64,000 nucleotides of DNA from an uncultured Sphaerochaeta sp. (GCF_963667405.1 NZ_OY763408.1:1201757-1265756), one strand, 5' to 3'; shown: positions 16,990 through 26,333, counted from the first letter of the stretch. A program made the numbers and translations. The notes: generated by a model from the letters alone, not told the origin.

Positions 16990-17844
16990 CTATCTGCATG
17001 TTCTGGTTATGCAAACACTATCAAGATTCCTATCCTCCAGATTTGGGAAATATTCGATAGAGTATTTCTGGGTATCAAGGGTTTCTTCCACGCTCCTCAC
17101 AGCAGGACTGTAGATAAAACACCCCCCTACCAAAAGCGAACACAGTATTTCCCTGTACGTGTTGGTATAAAGCGTTTGATCAGGATCGTGATTGATGATG
17201 CTTCTTCGGAAATGGTTGGAGAATGACATATGGGCTATTACCGTTCCCCATGTTTCGGGAAGAAAGTGATGATCAAACCAGTTGCCGCAAAGGATTTGAT
17301 GCTCATTGCTGAAATACTGGTCAATGCCATACAGTTCTTTATACCCGATGTTCTTCAAGTAGGAGAGCAATTCATGGTTCTTCCCACAACCCAAATCAAG
17401 TATCGGTTGCTTCAGCACACGATCTTGCAAGTGCAGCAAGGAGAATTGGAAGCTCCCTGAATACTCTGCACAAGGAATGAATAGTTGCTCCAGATTCTTA
17501 TTGTAGGTGTTCTTCTTGAGTACACTGATGAGCTTCTCCCTATGCTTTTGGACAATCGCCTCAAGAGCCTTCTCTTCAGTCACCCCACCTGCATCGAATG
17601 CCCGGAGTTGCAAGATGAATTCCCTGTATAGGGTATTGAGGGCATTGATGGTACGTGTCGAGAGGGATACATACTGATTGTTCTGAACGCATTCCATGAC
17701 AAGATAGTTATATAAGGAACCAGTAAGACTCTGTATCTTTTCCTCGGTGTTTATGCACTGGTAGAGGTACAGATTCTCCCGAATGACCTTGATGATGCGT
17801 CTTTTTGTCTCTTCATTTTCAAGATACCCAATGATTGATTTCAT
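16990..17844 (-). CDS. Class I SAM-dependent methyltransferase-like protein
   Basis: The 284-residue protein has a mainly helical N-terminus (1-145) and a C-terminal Rossmann-type domain beginning ILDLGCGKNHELLSYLKN near 148. This is motif I of SAM-dependent methyltransferases, and GIDQYFSNEHQILCGNWF fits the acidic motif II loop. Later motifs are weak (VIAHMSFSNHF in the motif IV place), so the substrate cannot be predicted. An AGGAATGG site precedes the ATG. It follows a membrane-protein gene on the same strand after a 169-base gap. The long helical N-terminal part has no match I can name. Confidence 0.65.
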   Translation of the reverse strand: MKSIIGYLENEETKRRIIKVIRENLYLYQCINTEEKIQSLTGSLYNYLVMECVQNNQYVSLSTRTINALNTLYREFILQLRAFDAGGVTEEKALEAIVQKHREKLISVLKKNTYNKNLEQLFIPCAEYSGSFQFSLLHLQDRVLKQPILDLGCGKNHELLSYLKNIGYKELYGIDQYFSNEHQILCGNWFDHHFLPETWGTVIAHMSFSNHFRRSIINHDPDQTLYTNTYREILCSLLVGGCFIYSPAVRSVEETLDTQKYSIEYFPNLEDRNLDSVCITRTCR

Positions 17845-18013
17845 AGTCCATTCCTATGTATTCGGATTTCCTGAGCTCCGCTCCTACCCTGAAGGACCTG
17901 GAGATGGAAAGAAGACTGCGAGAGCTCAGCAACAAAAGAGCGTACAGGCTACAAGCAAGACCATACCCATTGCACTACCTGCTTACAGCATCAGCTCAGG
18001 CAATTCTCCTGCT

Positions 18014-18895
18014 TTACACCTTGGCAGTAGAACTGGAGGTCCTTTTCAGGATCCGGTACAACAGCGATATCGAAAAGGCTGCAAGTGCGACAAAGATGGC
18101 CATCTTGGTGATGAGTGCGCCGATGGGCAGGACGATGCCGGCAGCCGACTGGAATGCTGTCTGTACACAAACCATGATACCCACCATCGAACACACAAAG
18201 AGCAAGATGACAAGCAGCTCATACCCCAAGGGCTTTCTGTTTCGAAGCAACTTCACCGTTGCAAAACAAGCCGGTGCGATGATGCCCATATCCAATACAT
18301 AGGTTATTTCCGTCGTATAGTTTTCTATGAGGGCAAGCGAGGTCCCCTTGAGCATGGCTGTGATGATATCCGGCAACCATGCGACGATAAGGGCTACGCC
18401 GGAAACAATCAGAAACGCATGGATGGACTTGTAGGGCAGCCGAATTGATGAGTAGTCAGTCTTTTCCTGGGAAAGCAACCAGATCAGGGAAAACAACGTT
18501 CCCGCAAAGAGAGCAATGTAGGGCAGGTGCAACTCGTTGAATACCACACCGAACGAGAGGGATGCGGAGTAGTAAAGCAGCATAGCTATACTACTTGTGA
18601 GGATGGAGCGACTGAGTTTGTCTTGCTTTGCAATGTTTCTGATGAGAAAGAAGAGAAAGATCGGGACGACGACAAAAAGGATTGTTGCATCCGATGCTCT
18701 GAAAATGGGGGCCTTGAAGAAGGAGTCATTGGCATAGAGCCCATCCCCATAGAGCGTTATTGCAGTGCCATACTGGTTTGTATAGACATAGGGGGTTCCC
18801 CCGTCAGCGGAGTACAACCCCACTGATGCCACCCATACCGTCAGGATTAGAATGATTGCGCAGACCCAATGAATCGGATGAAATCTCTCGTTCAT
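18014..18895 (-). CDS. Polytopic membrane protein of unknown function
   Basis: The 293-residue protein has about eight hydrophobic segments (around 12-28, 65-85, 98-116, 123-143, 160-180, 195-212, 225-245 and 250-280). An extracytoplasmic loop at about 30-62 is rich in Tyr and Gly. I recognise no family motif. It lies 154 bases downstream of an ABC exporter pair on the same strand, so it may be an accessory immunity or sensor protein. The gap shows neither terminator nor clear promoter. Confidence 0.65.
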   Translation of the reverse strand: MNERFHPIHWVCAIILILTVWVASVGLYSADGGTPYVYTNQYGTAITLYGDGLYANDSFFKAPIFRASDATILFVVVPIFLFFLIRNIAKQDKLSRSILTSSIAMLLYYSASLSFGVVFNELHLPYIALFAGTLFSLIWLLSQEKTDYSSIRLPYKSIHAFLIVSGVALIVAWLPDIITAMLKGTSLALIENYTTEITYVLDMGIIAPACFATVKLLRNRKPLGYELLVILLFVCSMVGIMVCVQTAFQSAAGIVLPIGALITKMAIFVALAAFSISLLYRILKRTSSSTAKV

Positions 18896-19049
18896 GCTAT
18901 GTACTCCATGGAACAGGGTTCAGTAGGGACACGTGCTTATGCCAAACAGATCAAGCAAATCTTCTGCATCCTATCATTTCCGTTCTGCTTGTACCATGTT
19001 GCTATGGCAGTGCCGCATCAGATACTCCCACTTTTCTGTGATGGTGCAC

Positions 19050-19778
19050 TTACAGGAATTCCTTCTTAGAGAAGAGAGGCAAGCCTATGGCGTGGGTGAC
19101 CAGGATCCAAAAACCATCGAGGGCGATGTACCTGATGGGATTGAGGCAGTGCAGGGAAGAGAGCTGTGCAATCTGTCCCGTAGGATTCAGATCATACAGG
19201 AATTGGTGGGCCATATTTGTTCCATTTCCCTGTACAAGTGCTGAATTGGAGTAGATGCTCATAAGCAACATGAGCACTGCCAATACCAGGGTAGTGACTG
19301 CTGAGAGGGTGGAATGGCCTGCAAGCATTGCCAGCATGTGGAATATGCAGCCATATGCCACTGTCGTGGCAAGACCGAGCAGGAAATAGGCCGCTATGGT
19401 CTTGGCTGTCACATTGATCTCAAACAGCAGAATGCCCAGCACAAGGGTGAAGAGTACGGTTACGCAATAGAGCACCAACGCCCCCACCAGGTTTGCAATT
19501 TCCTGGGAGAGGTAGATGCTTCTTCTGCCCTTTCCTGTGAAGAGCTTGTTTCGGATGAACCCTTGTGCATAATCACAGCCGGTGGTCATGCTGATCAGGG
19601 CAGCTGCAGCTATTCCGTACATGACCAAGGGAAGAAACAGCACCCTGTCGATTTTCACGACGTAGTCCATGGCACTCTTTTGCATGGCAACCAGTGCAGA
19701 AGAAACCATCAGCATGAAGAGAATGGAAAGCCTCAACCACTTCATCCGGAACATCATGTAGATATCTGCGCGCATCAT
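19050..19778 (-). CDS. ABC-2-type permease
   Basis: The 242-residue protein has six hydrophobic segments and the layout of ABC-2 permeases: a cytoplasmic start (MMRADIYMMFRMKWLR), a first helix at about 14-30, and a long loop with ISMTTGCDYAQGFIRNKLFTGKGRR before the third helix. Its start overlaps the ATPase stop as ATGA, so the two are translationally coupled and form one exporter. Related pairs export lantibiotics or other peptides or give immunity to them; the actual substrate is unknown. Confidence 0.8.
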   Translation of the reverse strand: MMRADIYMMFRMKWLRLSILFMLMVSSALVAMQKSAMDYVVKIDRVLFLPLVMYGIAAAALISMTTGCDYAQGFIRNKLFTGKGRRSIYLSQEIANLVGALVLYCVTVLFTLVLGILLFEINVTAKTIAAYFLLGLATTVAYGCIFHMLAMLAGHSTLSAVTTLVLAVLMLLMSIYSNSALVQGNGTNMAHQFLYDLNPTGQIAQLSSLHCLNPIRYIALDGFWILVTHAIGLPLFSKKEFL

Positions 19779-20677
19779 GATTTTTCTCCTACCAGACTGA
19801 TGAAGTACGCTTCGAGTTGCTCCTGTCGTTCATGGCATTTCAAAACCTCAATGCCCTGCTCATGCAACAGCATGACCAGCTCTGTGACGCTTTTCTCGGT
19901 AGCTGCCTTCAGTTGGGAGTACGGCATCACGGTGCAGCGGATGGTGTGTTTGGTGAGGATTTCTCCAGCCTTTACCGGGTCGGAGACGGTGAGCAGCAGT
20001 GAACGCGTACACGTCTCAGCAAGTTCGGAAGCACTCATCTGGCGAACGATGGTTCCCTCATGGATGAAAATGTAACTTGTGGCAATCTTGGTAAGCTCTT
20101 CCAGGATATGGCTTGAGATCAGAAAGGTCACCCCTTGTTCACGGTTCAGATGCAGGATAAGGCTCCGGAGGGCGATGATTCCTTGTGGGTCGAGCCCGTT
20201 CATTGGTTCGTCAAGGATGAGTACCTCAGGATTACCCGCAAGCGCCATTGCCAACCCGAGCTTCTGCTTCATGCCCAGCGAGAACGCTTTGGCCTTTTTC
20301 GTTTTGGTTCCCTCAAGACCTACGAGCTTGAGCAGGGGTTGCACGCTCTCAAAGGATCGGACTTTCCTGATCCTGCACAGCTGTTTCAGGTTATCTTCTG
20401 CTGACAGGTCAGCGTAGAAAGCCGGAGATTCGACCAGGGCACCGATCTTTCTTCGCTCGATCTCCCCACTGCTCCTTGTCTTTCCCAGCAAGGCATAGTC
20501 GCCTTCATCCGGTCTTTGGAGGTCAGTGAGGATACGGAGCAGGGTAGTCTTGCCCGCACCGTTCTCTCCTACGAATCCGCAGATTTCCCCGTTCGCAATA
20601 CTGAAAGATACATCTGATAGTGCCGTACAAGCTTTGAATCGCTTGCTGATATGGTGCACTTCAATAGCCATTTCCAT
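19775..20677 (-). CDS. ABC transporter ATPase (bacitracin/lantibiotic exporter-like)
   Basis: The 300-residue ATPase has Walker A GENGAGKTT near residue 40, signature FSLGMKQKLGLAMAL at about 137-151, Walker B EVLILDEPMNGLDP and the H-loop SSHILEEL. Residues beyond about 220 form the C-terminal extension usual in drug and peptide ABC-2 ATPases (BcrA-like). It is the first gene of its operon and is divergent from the DUF2975 gene. The shared 145-base gap holds the promoter and operator of the rightward pair. Confidence 0.88.
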   Translation of the reverse strand: MEMAIEVHHISKRFKACTALSDVSFSIANGEICGFVGENGAGKTTLLRILTDLQRPDEGDYALLGKTRSSGEIERRKIGALVESPAFYADLSAEDNLKQLCRIRKVRSFESVQPLLKLVGLEGTKTKKAKAFSLGMKQKLGLAMALAGNPEVLILDEPMNGLDPQGIIALRSLILHLNREQGVTFLISSHILEELTKIATSYIFIHEGTIVRQMSASELAETCTRSLLLTVSDPVKAGEILTKHTIRCTVMPYSQLKAATEKSVTELVMLLHEQGIEVLKCHERQEQLEAYFISLVGEKS

Positions 20678-20764
20678 GTCCTACAGTATTGCATGCGTTG
20701 GGCAAACAGGCAAAAACAAAGTGGAAAAGTAGTGCAGAATTATTGTCTATACAGGTAAGACTCC

Positions 20765-20793
20765 TTGACAAAATTATCGTAAAACGATAAATA
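20765..20793 (+). promoter_or_regulatory. Promoter with internal operator for the DUF2975/YozG-type pair
   Basis: TTGACA (20765-20770) and TAAATA (20788-20793) are 17 bases apart. The spacer contains a perfect dyad, TTATCGT (20774-20780) and ACGATAA (20784-20790), around AAA. A repressor there would block RNA polymerase, and the small HTH protein encoded downstream is the natural candidate. Confidence 0.65.
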
Positions 20794-20822
20794 ATAGTTG
20801 AAAAACAATATAGGAGGCTGCT

Positions 20823-21365
20823 ATGCTTCAACTATCCGGAAAAGGTTTGCGTCTGCTCATCTTCGTGTTTTCCCTCAGTATCATCCTGGGAGGACTAGCC
20901 ATCCTGGGACTTGGCATCCATCTGGTCCTCAATGCGGTGCAAGGCGAATATACGTTGCCTCTGGTCTTCTCGGAGGGATTTCAGCTTGCCGTTGCCGTGA
21001 AAGCATCGAGTGTGGGGTCGTATGTGATGTACTCCCTGTTGCTTGAGGTTTGCCTGATCCTGGGACTGCTTGCACTCGCCTTGCTCAGAACAATGCTGGT
21101 AGGCCTGCACAAAGAGAAAGCCCTACCCAAGAATCTGCCTGCTTCGGTCAGACGTATGGGCATGCTGTTGTTGGTGCTAGCCTATGCTCGCCAGCTTCTG
21201 TTCCTGCTGGCTTTCGGCCAGGATTGGGGAGCTCTGTCAGGTCTTGTCTCCTATCAGTTCCAATTGCTTCCTTCCCAGGCACTCTATGCACTGTTGCTGC
21301 TTGTCTTGTCAGAGGTATTTGCCTATGGGCTTGGCTTGCAACATGAATATGAACAAACGGTATAG
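20823..21365 (+). CDS. DUF2975 membrane protein
   Basis: The 180-residue protein has four hydrophobic segments (about 10-33, 65-88, 110-130 and 150-170), the layout of DUF2975. AGGAGG precedes the ATG. The family is typically encoded directly before a YozG-type Cro/CI-like regulator, as here (8-base gap). Its function is unknown; the pair may act as a membrane partner and its regulator. Confidence 0.8.
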   Translation: MLQLSGKGLRLLIFVFSLSIILGGLAILGLGIHLVLNAVQGEYTLPLVFSEGFQLAVAVKASSVGSYVMYSLLLEVCLILGLLALALLRTMLVGLHKEKALPKNLPASVRRMGMLLLVLAYARQLLFLLAFGQDWGALSGLVSYQFQLLPSQALYALLLLVLSEVFAYGLGLQHEYEQTV

Positions 21366-21373
21366 GTGATAGC

Positions 21374-21592
21374 ATGGCAATAATCATACGGCTGGACCGG
21401 GTCATGGCTGACCGGAAGATGTCCCTAACCGAACTCTCGGAGCAGGTAGGTATCACCCTGGCAAACTTATCGAACCTCAAGACAGGGAAGGTGAGTGCGG
21501 TGCGGCTCGGTACGATGGAAGGCATCTGCAAGGCCTTGAAATGCCAACCAGGGGACTTGTTTGAGTATTGCGAAGAGGAAAGTGACCGATAA
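21374..21592 (+). CDS. YozG-type helix-turn-helix regulator
   Basis: The 72-residue protein is a single Cro/CI-type domain: IIRLDRVMADRKMSLTELSEQ, the turn, then VGITLANLSNLKTGKVSAVRLGTMEGICKALKCQPGDLFEY. The length and C-terminal CQPGDL motif are typical of the YozG/XRE group found with DUF2975. It probably represses its own operon through the TTATCGT/ACGATAA dyad at 20774-20790. An AGGTGA site lies upstream. Confidence 0.85.
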   Translation: MAIIIRLDRVMADRKMSLTELSEQVGITLANLSNLKTGKVSAVRLGTMEGICKALKCQPGDLFEYCEEESDR

Positions 21593-21714
21593 AATTTTAC
21601 AGAATTGCTTTTTATCGATTATTTTTTATCTTTTCAGGTAGTTGCTACTATAAATACTTGTCAATAGCAATTAAAATGTGTATTGTTCTTCTCGAAACAA
21701 GTGAGGAGAATTTG

Positions 21715-23715
21715 ATGAAAAACCTTTTGATCATAGGTGGAGTCGCCGCAGGTGCCACCGCAGCAGCTAGAGCTCGTCGTTTGGACAATGACGTGGAAAT
21801 CACCCTCTTGGAAGCAGGAGCAGACGTGTCATTCGCCAATTGCGGGCTTCCCTACTACCTTGGACGGGACATTGAATATCGTTCCTCCCTGATTCTTGCC
21901 AGTGAAGAGACCTTCGACGACCAGTACAAGGTGAAGGTCCATACCCATACCGAAGCAACCAAGATCGACCGCGAAGCAAAGCAGGTGGTCGCACGCAACA
22001 GCAAAACCGGAAAGGAAGAGGTATATTCGTACGATGCATTGATCTTGGCCCAGGGTGGCAAGCCTGTTGTCCCACCGCTTCCCGGCGTGGACAAGAAGCA
22101 TGTATTCCAACTGTGGACCCTTGCAGACATGGACAGTATCGACCACTACATTGAAGAGCATGAGCCGAAAAAAGCTGTTGTTGTAGGTGGCGGCTTCATC
22201 GGCCTGGAAATGGTGGAAGCGCTTACCAAGCGTGGCATCAAGGTGACATTGGTTGAGATGGCCGAGCAGGTGATGCCCAACCTTGAAGGCGAGTTCGCAG
22301 GCTTCATCACCAAGGAGCTGCAGGACTTCGGCGTACAACTCAAGCTCGGCAAATCCCTGAAGGCCATCGAGGATACGAAGGTGTTGCTCAACGATGGTTC
22401 TACCGTGGATACCGACTTTGTACTGCTCTCTGTTGGTGTACGACCTACCTTGCAGATTGCAAAGGACGCAGGGCTTGCCATCGGGCCCGCCGGAGGCCTG
22501 GAGGTCGACAGTGAGATGAGAACCAGCGATGAGTCCATCTATGCAGCCGGTGATATGGCTGAGGTGCGGCACACCGTACTTGGCAAGACCGTCCGCATGC
22601 CGCTTGCCGGCCCTGCAAACAGGCAAGGCCGACTGGCAGCAGAGAATGCCTTGGGTGCACATCGCTCCTACAAGGGTGTTTCCGGCACTTCCGTGGTAAA
22701 GGTGTTTGAGGCTGTGGCAGGATCGGTGGGACTGAATCTGAAAGCAGCGAAGGATGCAGGGCTTGATGCCGATGCGGTCGTGGTGCACAAGGCCAGCCAT
22801 ACCTCCTACTTCCCTGGTTCCGAAAAGGTGAGCCTGATGCTGATCTTTGACAAGAAAACCAAGCAACTGCTTGGTGCTCAGGCTGCGGGTAGGGTAGGTA
22901 TTGATAAGCGGCTCGATGTCATTGCAACCGCAATGGCAGGCAGTCTGACCATCGACGATCTTGCTGAACTTGACCTTGCCTATGCACCTCCGTTCAACTC
23001 CCCCAACGGGCCGGTGAACATGGCAGCTTTCACTGCACAGAATCATCTCAGCAACTTCAGTCCCTCCATCCTTGCAAAGGATCTGGAAACCTTCGTACTG
23101 GAGAAGCAGCCGATCGCCATCGATCTCCGCGACCCCATCACCTTCGGCAAAGCAAGCCTGAGGGGCAGCAACAACCTCAGCCAGGCAATGCTCAGGGACA
23201 ATCTGGACAAGATCCCCCAAGGCCATGCAATCCTGCTCATCAGCGATGACGGGCAGAAAGGCCATGTGGTGCTCAGGATGCTCAAGGGAGCAGGCTTTGA
23301 GGAGGTCTATAACCTCAGTGGTGGATACATCAGTATGGAACGTCATGCACGTGCCATTGGCTATGAGCATCTTGATGTTGCACTCCTGCCTATTGAAAAG
23401 AAGTCTGTTAAGAAAGAGAAAGCATCTGGCGAAGAAGAGCAAGTTGAAGAAGCTGTCGCAAACGACGGACCGGTCATCCTCGATGTACGCACCCCGATGG
23501 AGTTTGCCATGGGTGCCTACCCTGGAGCCATCAACGTAGGGCTTGACGACCTGCAGAGCTGGGCAGTGAATTTTGAGGACAAGGATCGCAAGATCATCGT
23601 CTACTGTGCTAGTGGTGCCCGCTCCAGCTACGGAATGCGTATTCTGCGCCAGCTCGGATTCACCGATGTGGAGAACGGTGGTGGATTGCACCAGATGATG
23701 GCAAGACAGCGCTGA
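21715..23715 (+). CDS. CoA-disulfide reductase/NADH oxidase-type flavoprotein with two rhodanese domains
   Basis: The 666-residue protein starts at 21715 (MKNLLIIGGVAAG) after GAGGAG; the longer frame to 21658 lacks support. Residues 1-445 are a pyridine nucleotide-disulfide oxidoreductase with the FAD motif GGVAAGATAA, the single redox Cys43 (SFANCGLPYY) typical of CoA-disulfide reductases, an NAD-binding VVVGGGFIGLEMVEAL and a C-terminal dimerisation domain. Residues about 460-555 form a rhodanese-like domain lacking the active Cys (SDDGQKG at the loop). After a Lys/Glu-rich linker, a second rhodanese (about 580-666) has CASGARS. It probably reduces CoA or bacillithiol-type disulfides or persulfides with NAD(P)H, in sulfur or oxygen defence. 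Fusion with one rhodanese is known; the second, inactive copy is less common. Confidence 0.87.
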   Translation: MKNLLIIGGVAAGATAAARARRLDNDVEITLLEAGADVSFANCGLPYYLGRDIEYRSSLILASEETFDDQYKVKVHTHTEATKIDREAKQVVARNSKTGKEEVYSYDALILAQGGKPVVPPLPGVDKKHVFQLWTLADMDSIDHYIEEHEPKKAVVVGGGFIGLEMVEALTKRGIKVTLVEMAEQVMPNLEGEFAGFITKELQDFGVQLKLGKSLKAIEDTKVLLNDGSTVDTDFVLLSVGVRPTLQIAKDAGLAIGPAGGLEVDSEMRTSDESIYAAGDMAEVRHTVLGKTVRMPLAGPANRQGRLAAENALGAHRSYKGVSGTSVVKVFEAVAGSVGLNLKAAKDAGLDADAVVVHKASHTSYFPGSEKVSLMLIFDKKTKQLLGAQAAGRVGIDKRLDVIATAMAGSLTIDDLAELDLAYAPPFNSPNGPVNMAAFTAQNHLSNFSPSILAKDLETFVLEKQPIAIDLRDPITFGKASLRGSNNLSQAMLRDNLDKIPQGHAILLISDDGQKGHVVLRMLKGAGFEEVYNLSGGYISMERHARAIGYEHLDVALLPIEKKSVKKEKASGEEEQVEEAVANDGPVILDVRTPMEFAMGAYPGAINVGLDDLQSWAVNFEDKDRKIIVYCASGARSSYGMRILRQLGFTDVENGGGLHQMMARQR

Positions 23716-23745
23716 TCAGACCCGATTCTTATTCGTCATACCAAG

Positions 23746-23775
23746 ACCGGACACCACAGTGTGTCCGGTTTTCTG
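23746..23775 (+). terminator. Rho-independent terminator of the CoA-disulfide reductase gene
   Basis: ACCGGACAC (23746-23754) pairs with GTGTCCGGT (23761-23769) over a 6-base loop and is followed by TTTCTGTT, 30 bases after the stop codon. Confidence 0.8.
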
Positions 23776-23988
23776 TTGGGATGTTGGCAGCAAGATGCGA
23801 TTTTGGAAAAAATTTGTCCATGGGAGCATTCCTCAAACGATTAGTGAAGTATGGCTAAGGAAAGCTTGGCAAAAAATATCCGGTCTGCAGAATGTGAGGA
23901 GGTCTTTGGCTCTATTAGACAGTATTATTGGTTTGTCTAAGGGAGTGAAAGAATTGACATATGACGCAAATGGGCTGAAGCTTTTTGT

Positions 23989-25425
23989 ATGAAGACAACA
24001 CTTAAGGCTAAAATGGCAATTCTGGTACTAGGATGCATCATTCTCTCTTCTGGATGTATGTCAACATTGGAAATGCTTGATGAAATATTTCTGGAAACAG
24101 AACAAGTCGCCTCAAGCAAAACTGGCTATGCAATTGGTACATATGACACAACGTATGGCATGATGGAGCTCTTCCAGAATGGCAGCATGATCAGCGGTAC
24201 GTACACAGGTCACACAGGAACGGGCACGGTGGAGGGGTTGCTCGATGGCAATACGCTTCGAGGAACCTGGAGAGATGAGGATGCAAATGGCCGCATAGCA
24301 TTTGTTTTTAATCCGGATATGAGCAAGTTTTCCGGATATTGGTCGTATAACAACCTGGAACCGAAAGCCGGCTCGGGTGACACATGGGTAGGAAATCGCA
24401 CAGGCAGTGCTTCCAAGATGGTCGCTTCACAGCCTGTCCAAACACCGCTGCAAGTAGGTGGTACGTATGAAACCGGGTATGGCAACATGCAGTTGCATCA
24501 GAATGGCAACAAGGTGAGCGGAACCTACAAGAGCTATACGGGTGATGGCAGTGTGGAAGGGACCTTGCAAGGCAATGTCCTTATCGGTACCTGGAAGGAT
24601 TCGAGATCGTCAGGACAGATTCGCTTTGTGTTTTCAGAAGATGAACGCGCATTTGCAGGATTCTGGTCCTATGGGTCTGCTGTCCCCAATCAGGATCGTT
24701 GGGATGGCTATCGTATCGGAAATACGGCAGCCCAACCACCAGTGGCCATGCAACCCCAGGCAGCGGCCCAACCTGTCCAAGCGTACCAGGCCTCCCGAGT
24801 GCTCGGCTCCTATGATACGACCTACGGCATGATGGAGCTCTCCCAGAGCGGCAGCAGGGTCAGCGGTACCTACAAAGGCCACACCGGAACCGGGACGGTG
24901 GAAGGCGTGTTGGAAGGGAATACCCTCCGTGGCACCTGGAAGGATGAGGATGCGAAGGGACGCATAGCATTTGTCTTTGCCCCGGATATGAGCACGTTTT
25001 CCGGATACTGGTCCTATAACGACCTGGAGCCGAATGCGGGATCAGGTGACACGTGGGTAGGGAACCGCACAGGAGACGCTCCTCCTGCAGTACAGCAAAA
25101 AAGTTCAGCAGCACCTGCCAAAGGTCCGCTGTGGGATATCAGTGGGACCTACTCCACGGATTTCGGCATGATGGAGCTGATGCAGGACGGCACGTCCGTA
25201 CAAGGAACGTATAGCACCTCTACCGGTACCGGTACGTTGGAAGGTACGCTGGATGGCCTGACTATTTGGGGAACCTGGCATGAGGGTGAAGCCTATGGAA
25301 GGATCCGTTTTGTCTTCCCACCCGACAGGAGCAAGTTCACCGGCTACTGGTCCTACCGGGATATTGATCCCCGGCAGGATCTGAGCTCAACCGATGGCGG
25401 TACCTGGGATGGCTTCAGGCAGTAG
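23989..25425 (+). CDS. Lipoprotein made of four tandem repeats
   Basis: The 478-residue protein has a signal with LSSGC lipobox (Cys23), then four repeats of about 90 residues at 49-138, 157-244, 272-362 and 385-478, joined by Gln/Ala/Pro-rich linkers. Each repeat runs: YDTTYGMMEL, GxxVSGTYxGHTGTGTVEG, LRGTWKDEDAxGRIAFVF, FSGYWSY, and a Trp-Gly close. Repeats 1 and 3 are nearly the same (75 of 88 positions), so duplication is recent or kept by recombination. The pattern suggests small beta-barrel or beta-sandwich domains. I do not recognise the family; surface binding is a guess. The start could also be the ATG at 24013. Confidence 0.75.
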   Translation: MKTTLKAKMAILVLGCIILSSGCMSTLEMLDEIFLETEQVASSKTGYAIGTYDTTYGMMELFQNGSMISGTYTGHTGTGTVEGLLDGNTLRGTWRDEDANGRIAFVFNPDMSKFSGYWSYNNLEPKAGSGDTWVGNRTGSASKMVASQPVQTPLQVGGTYETGYGNMQLHQNGNKVSGTYKSYTGDGSVEGTLQGNVLIGTWKDSRSSGQIRFVFSEDERAFAGFWSYGSAVPNQDRWDGYRIGNTAAQPPVAMQPQAAAQPVQAYQASRVLGSYDTTYGMMELSQSGSRVSGTYKGHTGTGTVEGVLEGNTLRGTWKDEDAKGRIAFVFAPDMSTFSGYWSYNDLEPNAGSGDTWVGNRTGDAPPAVQQKSSAAPAKGPLWDISGTYSTDFGMMELMQDGTSVQGTYSTSTGTGTLEGTLDGLTIWGTWHEGEAYGRIRFVFPPDRSKFTGYWSYRDIDPRQDLSSTDGGTWDGFRQ

Positions 25426-25427
25426 GC

Positions 25428-26333
25428 TCAGGAAGGGATGGCAAACGTCGCTATGACGTGTGTGGTGATTCTATCCTCGTCGGTCACCTGGAAACGGGTG
25501 ACCGTCAACTGCCTCGTTCCCTGATCATACGAACAGACGTACCAGGTCGGCAACGTCTGTTCAAACAATGAATCCCTGCCATGGAAGGAAGCGCAGACCA
25601 GTTCTGCGTTTTCTTCGGTAAAGTGATGCACTTTCTCCGTAAGATGCAGATGTCCTGAGAGTACCAAGCCAACCTTGGCCTTCACCATGGTGTTCACCAG
25701 CATGGTCCGCTCCCAAGCATCGGAAAGGCCGAAGTAGTACATATCAGGCCCAGCATAGAAGGGAATGTGGGAACAGAAAATCTTGGGATTGTGATCTGAT
25801 GAAGCCTGATCAATGAGTGTTCTGAGCTGGGTTCTTCCTAAACTGGCGTTCCCGCTGTCCAGCAAATAGAACGAGATGCCTCCATAGCTGAATCTGCGTG
25901 CTGTTTTGGCATGGATATACGACCTGAACAAGGTTCTTCCCCCATCCCGTACATCGTGGTTGCCCACCAGTGAGTGGGAGGGAACACCGCGGTTTTCCAG
26001 TTCCTGCAAGAAGGCTGCCGCCATCCGATACTCAATTTCACGCGAATCGCTGGTCATATCCCCAAGGTTCAAGGCGAATTCCAAGGTGGTGGGATAGCTG
26101 TCCAGCCAATCAAGGAAAACCTCATGCTTCCAGTAGACACCGCTGTCGTCCCTGCCGAAATGCAGATCGGTGAAAACCAAAAAAGGGAAGGAGCGACTTG
26201 CACTGCCGACAGGCTCGTCAAAGCTTGCAGAGGGTGCATGCAATTCAATGTCTGAAAGTTCAAGTGGGGCACACCCTACCAAAAGGCCTAACACCAGGAA
26301 AAGGATGCAAAACCTAGCTTTGGAGTACGACAT
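25428..26333 (-). CDS. Calcineurin-like metallophosphoesterase lipoprotein
   Basis: The 301-residue protein has an LVGC lipobox (Cys21) and a complete metallophosphoesterase core: Asp56 and His58 in FTDLHFG, NLGDMTSD, VGNHDVRDGG, CSHIPF and LSGHLHLTEK. These residues bind two metal ions and hydrolyse phosphate esters. As an exported, lipid-anchored enzyme it may act on nucleotides, phospholipids or sugar phosphates outside the membrane. Its start lies inside the 3' end of the upstream gene (20-base overlap), so the two are an operon. Substrate unknown. Confidence 0.85.
   Translation of the reverse strand: MSYSKARFCILFLVLGLLVGCAPLELSDIELHAPSASFDEPVGSASRSFPFLVFTDLHFGRDDSGVYWKHEVFLDWLDSYPTTLEFALNLGDMTSDSREIEYRMAAAFLQELENRGVPSHSLVGNHDVRDGGRTLFRSYIHAKTARRFSYGGISFYLLDSGNASLGRTQLRTLIDQASSDHNPKIFCSHIPFYAGPDMYYFGLSDAWERTMLVNTMVKAKVGLVLSGHLHLTEKVHHFTEENAELVCASFHGRDSLFEQTLPTWYVCSYDQGTRQLTVTRFQVTDEDRITTHVIATFAIPS

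Noticed and set aside
21829..23691. 620-codon minus-strand frame opposite the CoA-disulfide reductase
   Set aside because: It is His/Cys-rich nonsense without a domain; the plus strand encodes a complete flavoprotein.
23759..23992. 77-codon plus-strand frame before the repeat lipoprotein
   Set aside because: It starts inside the terminator hairpin and has no ribosome-binding site or known motif.
24139..25425. Repeats considered as a CRISPR-like or non-coding array
   Set aside because: The units are about 270-350 bases, in frame and encode protein repeats.
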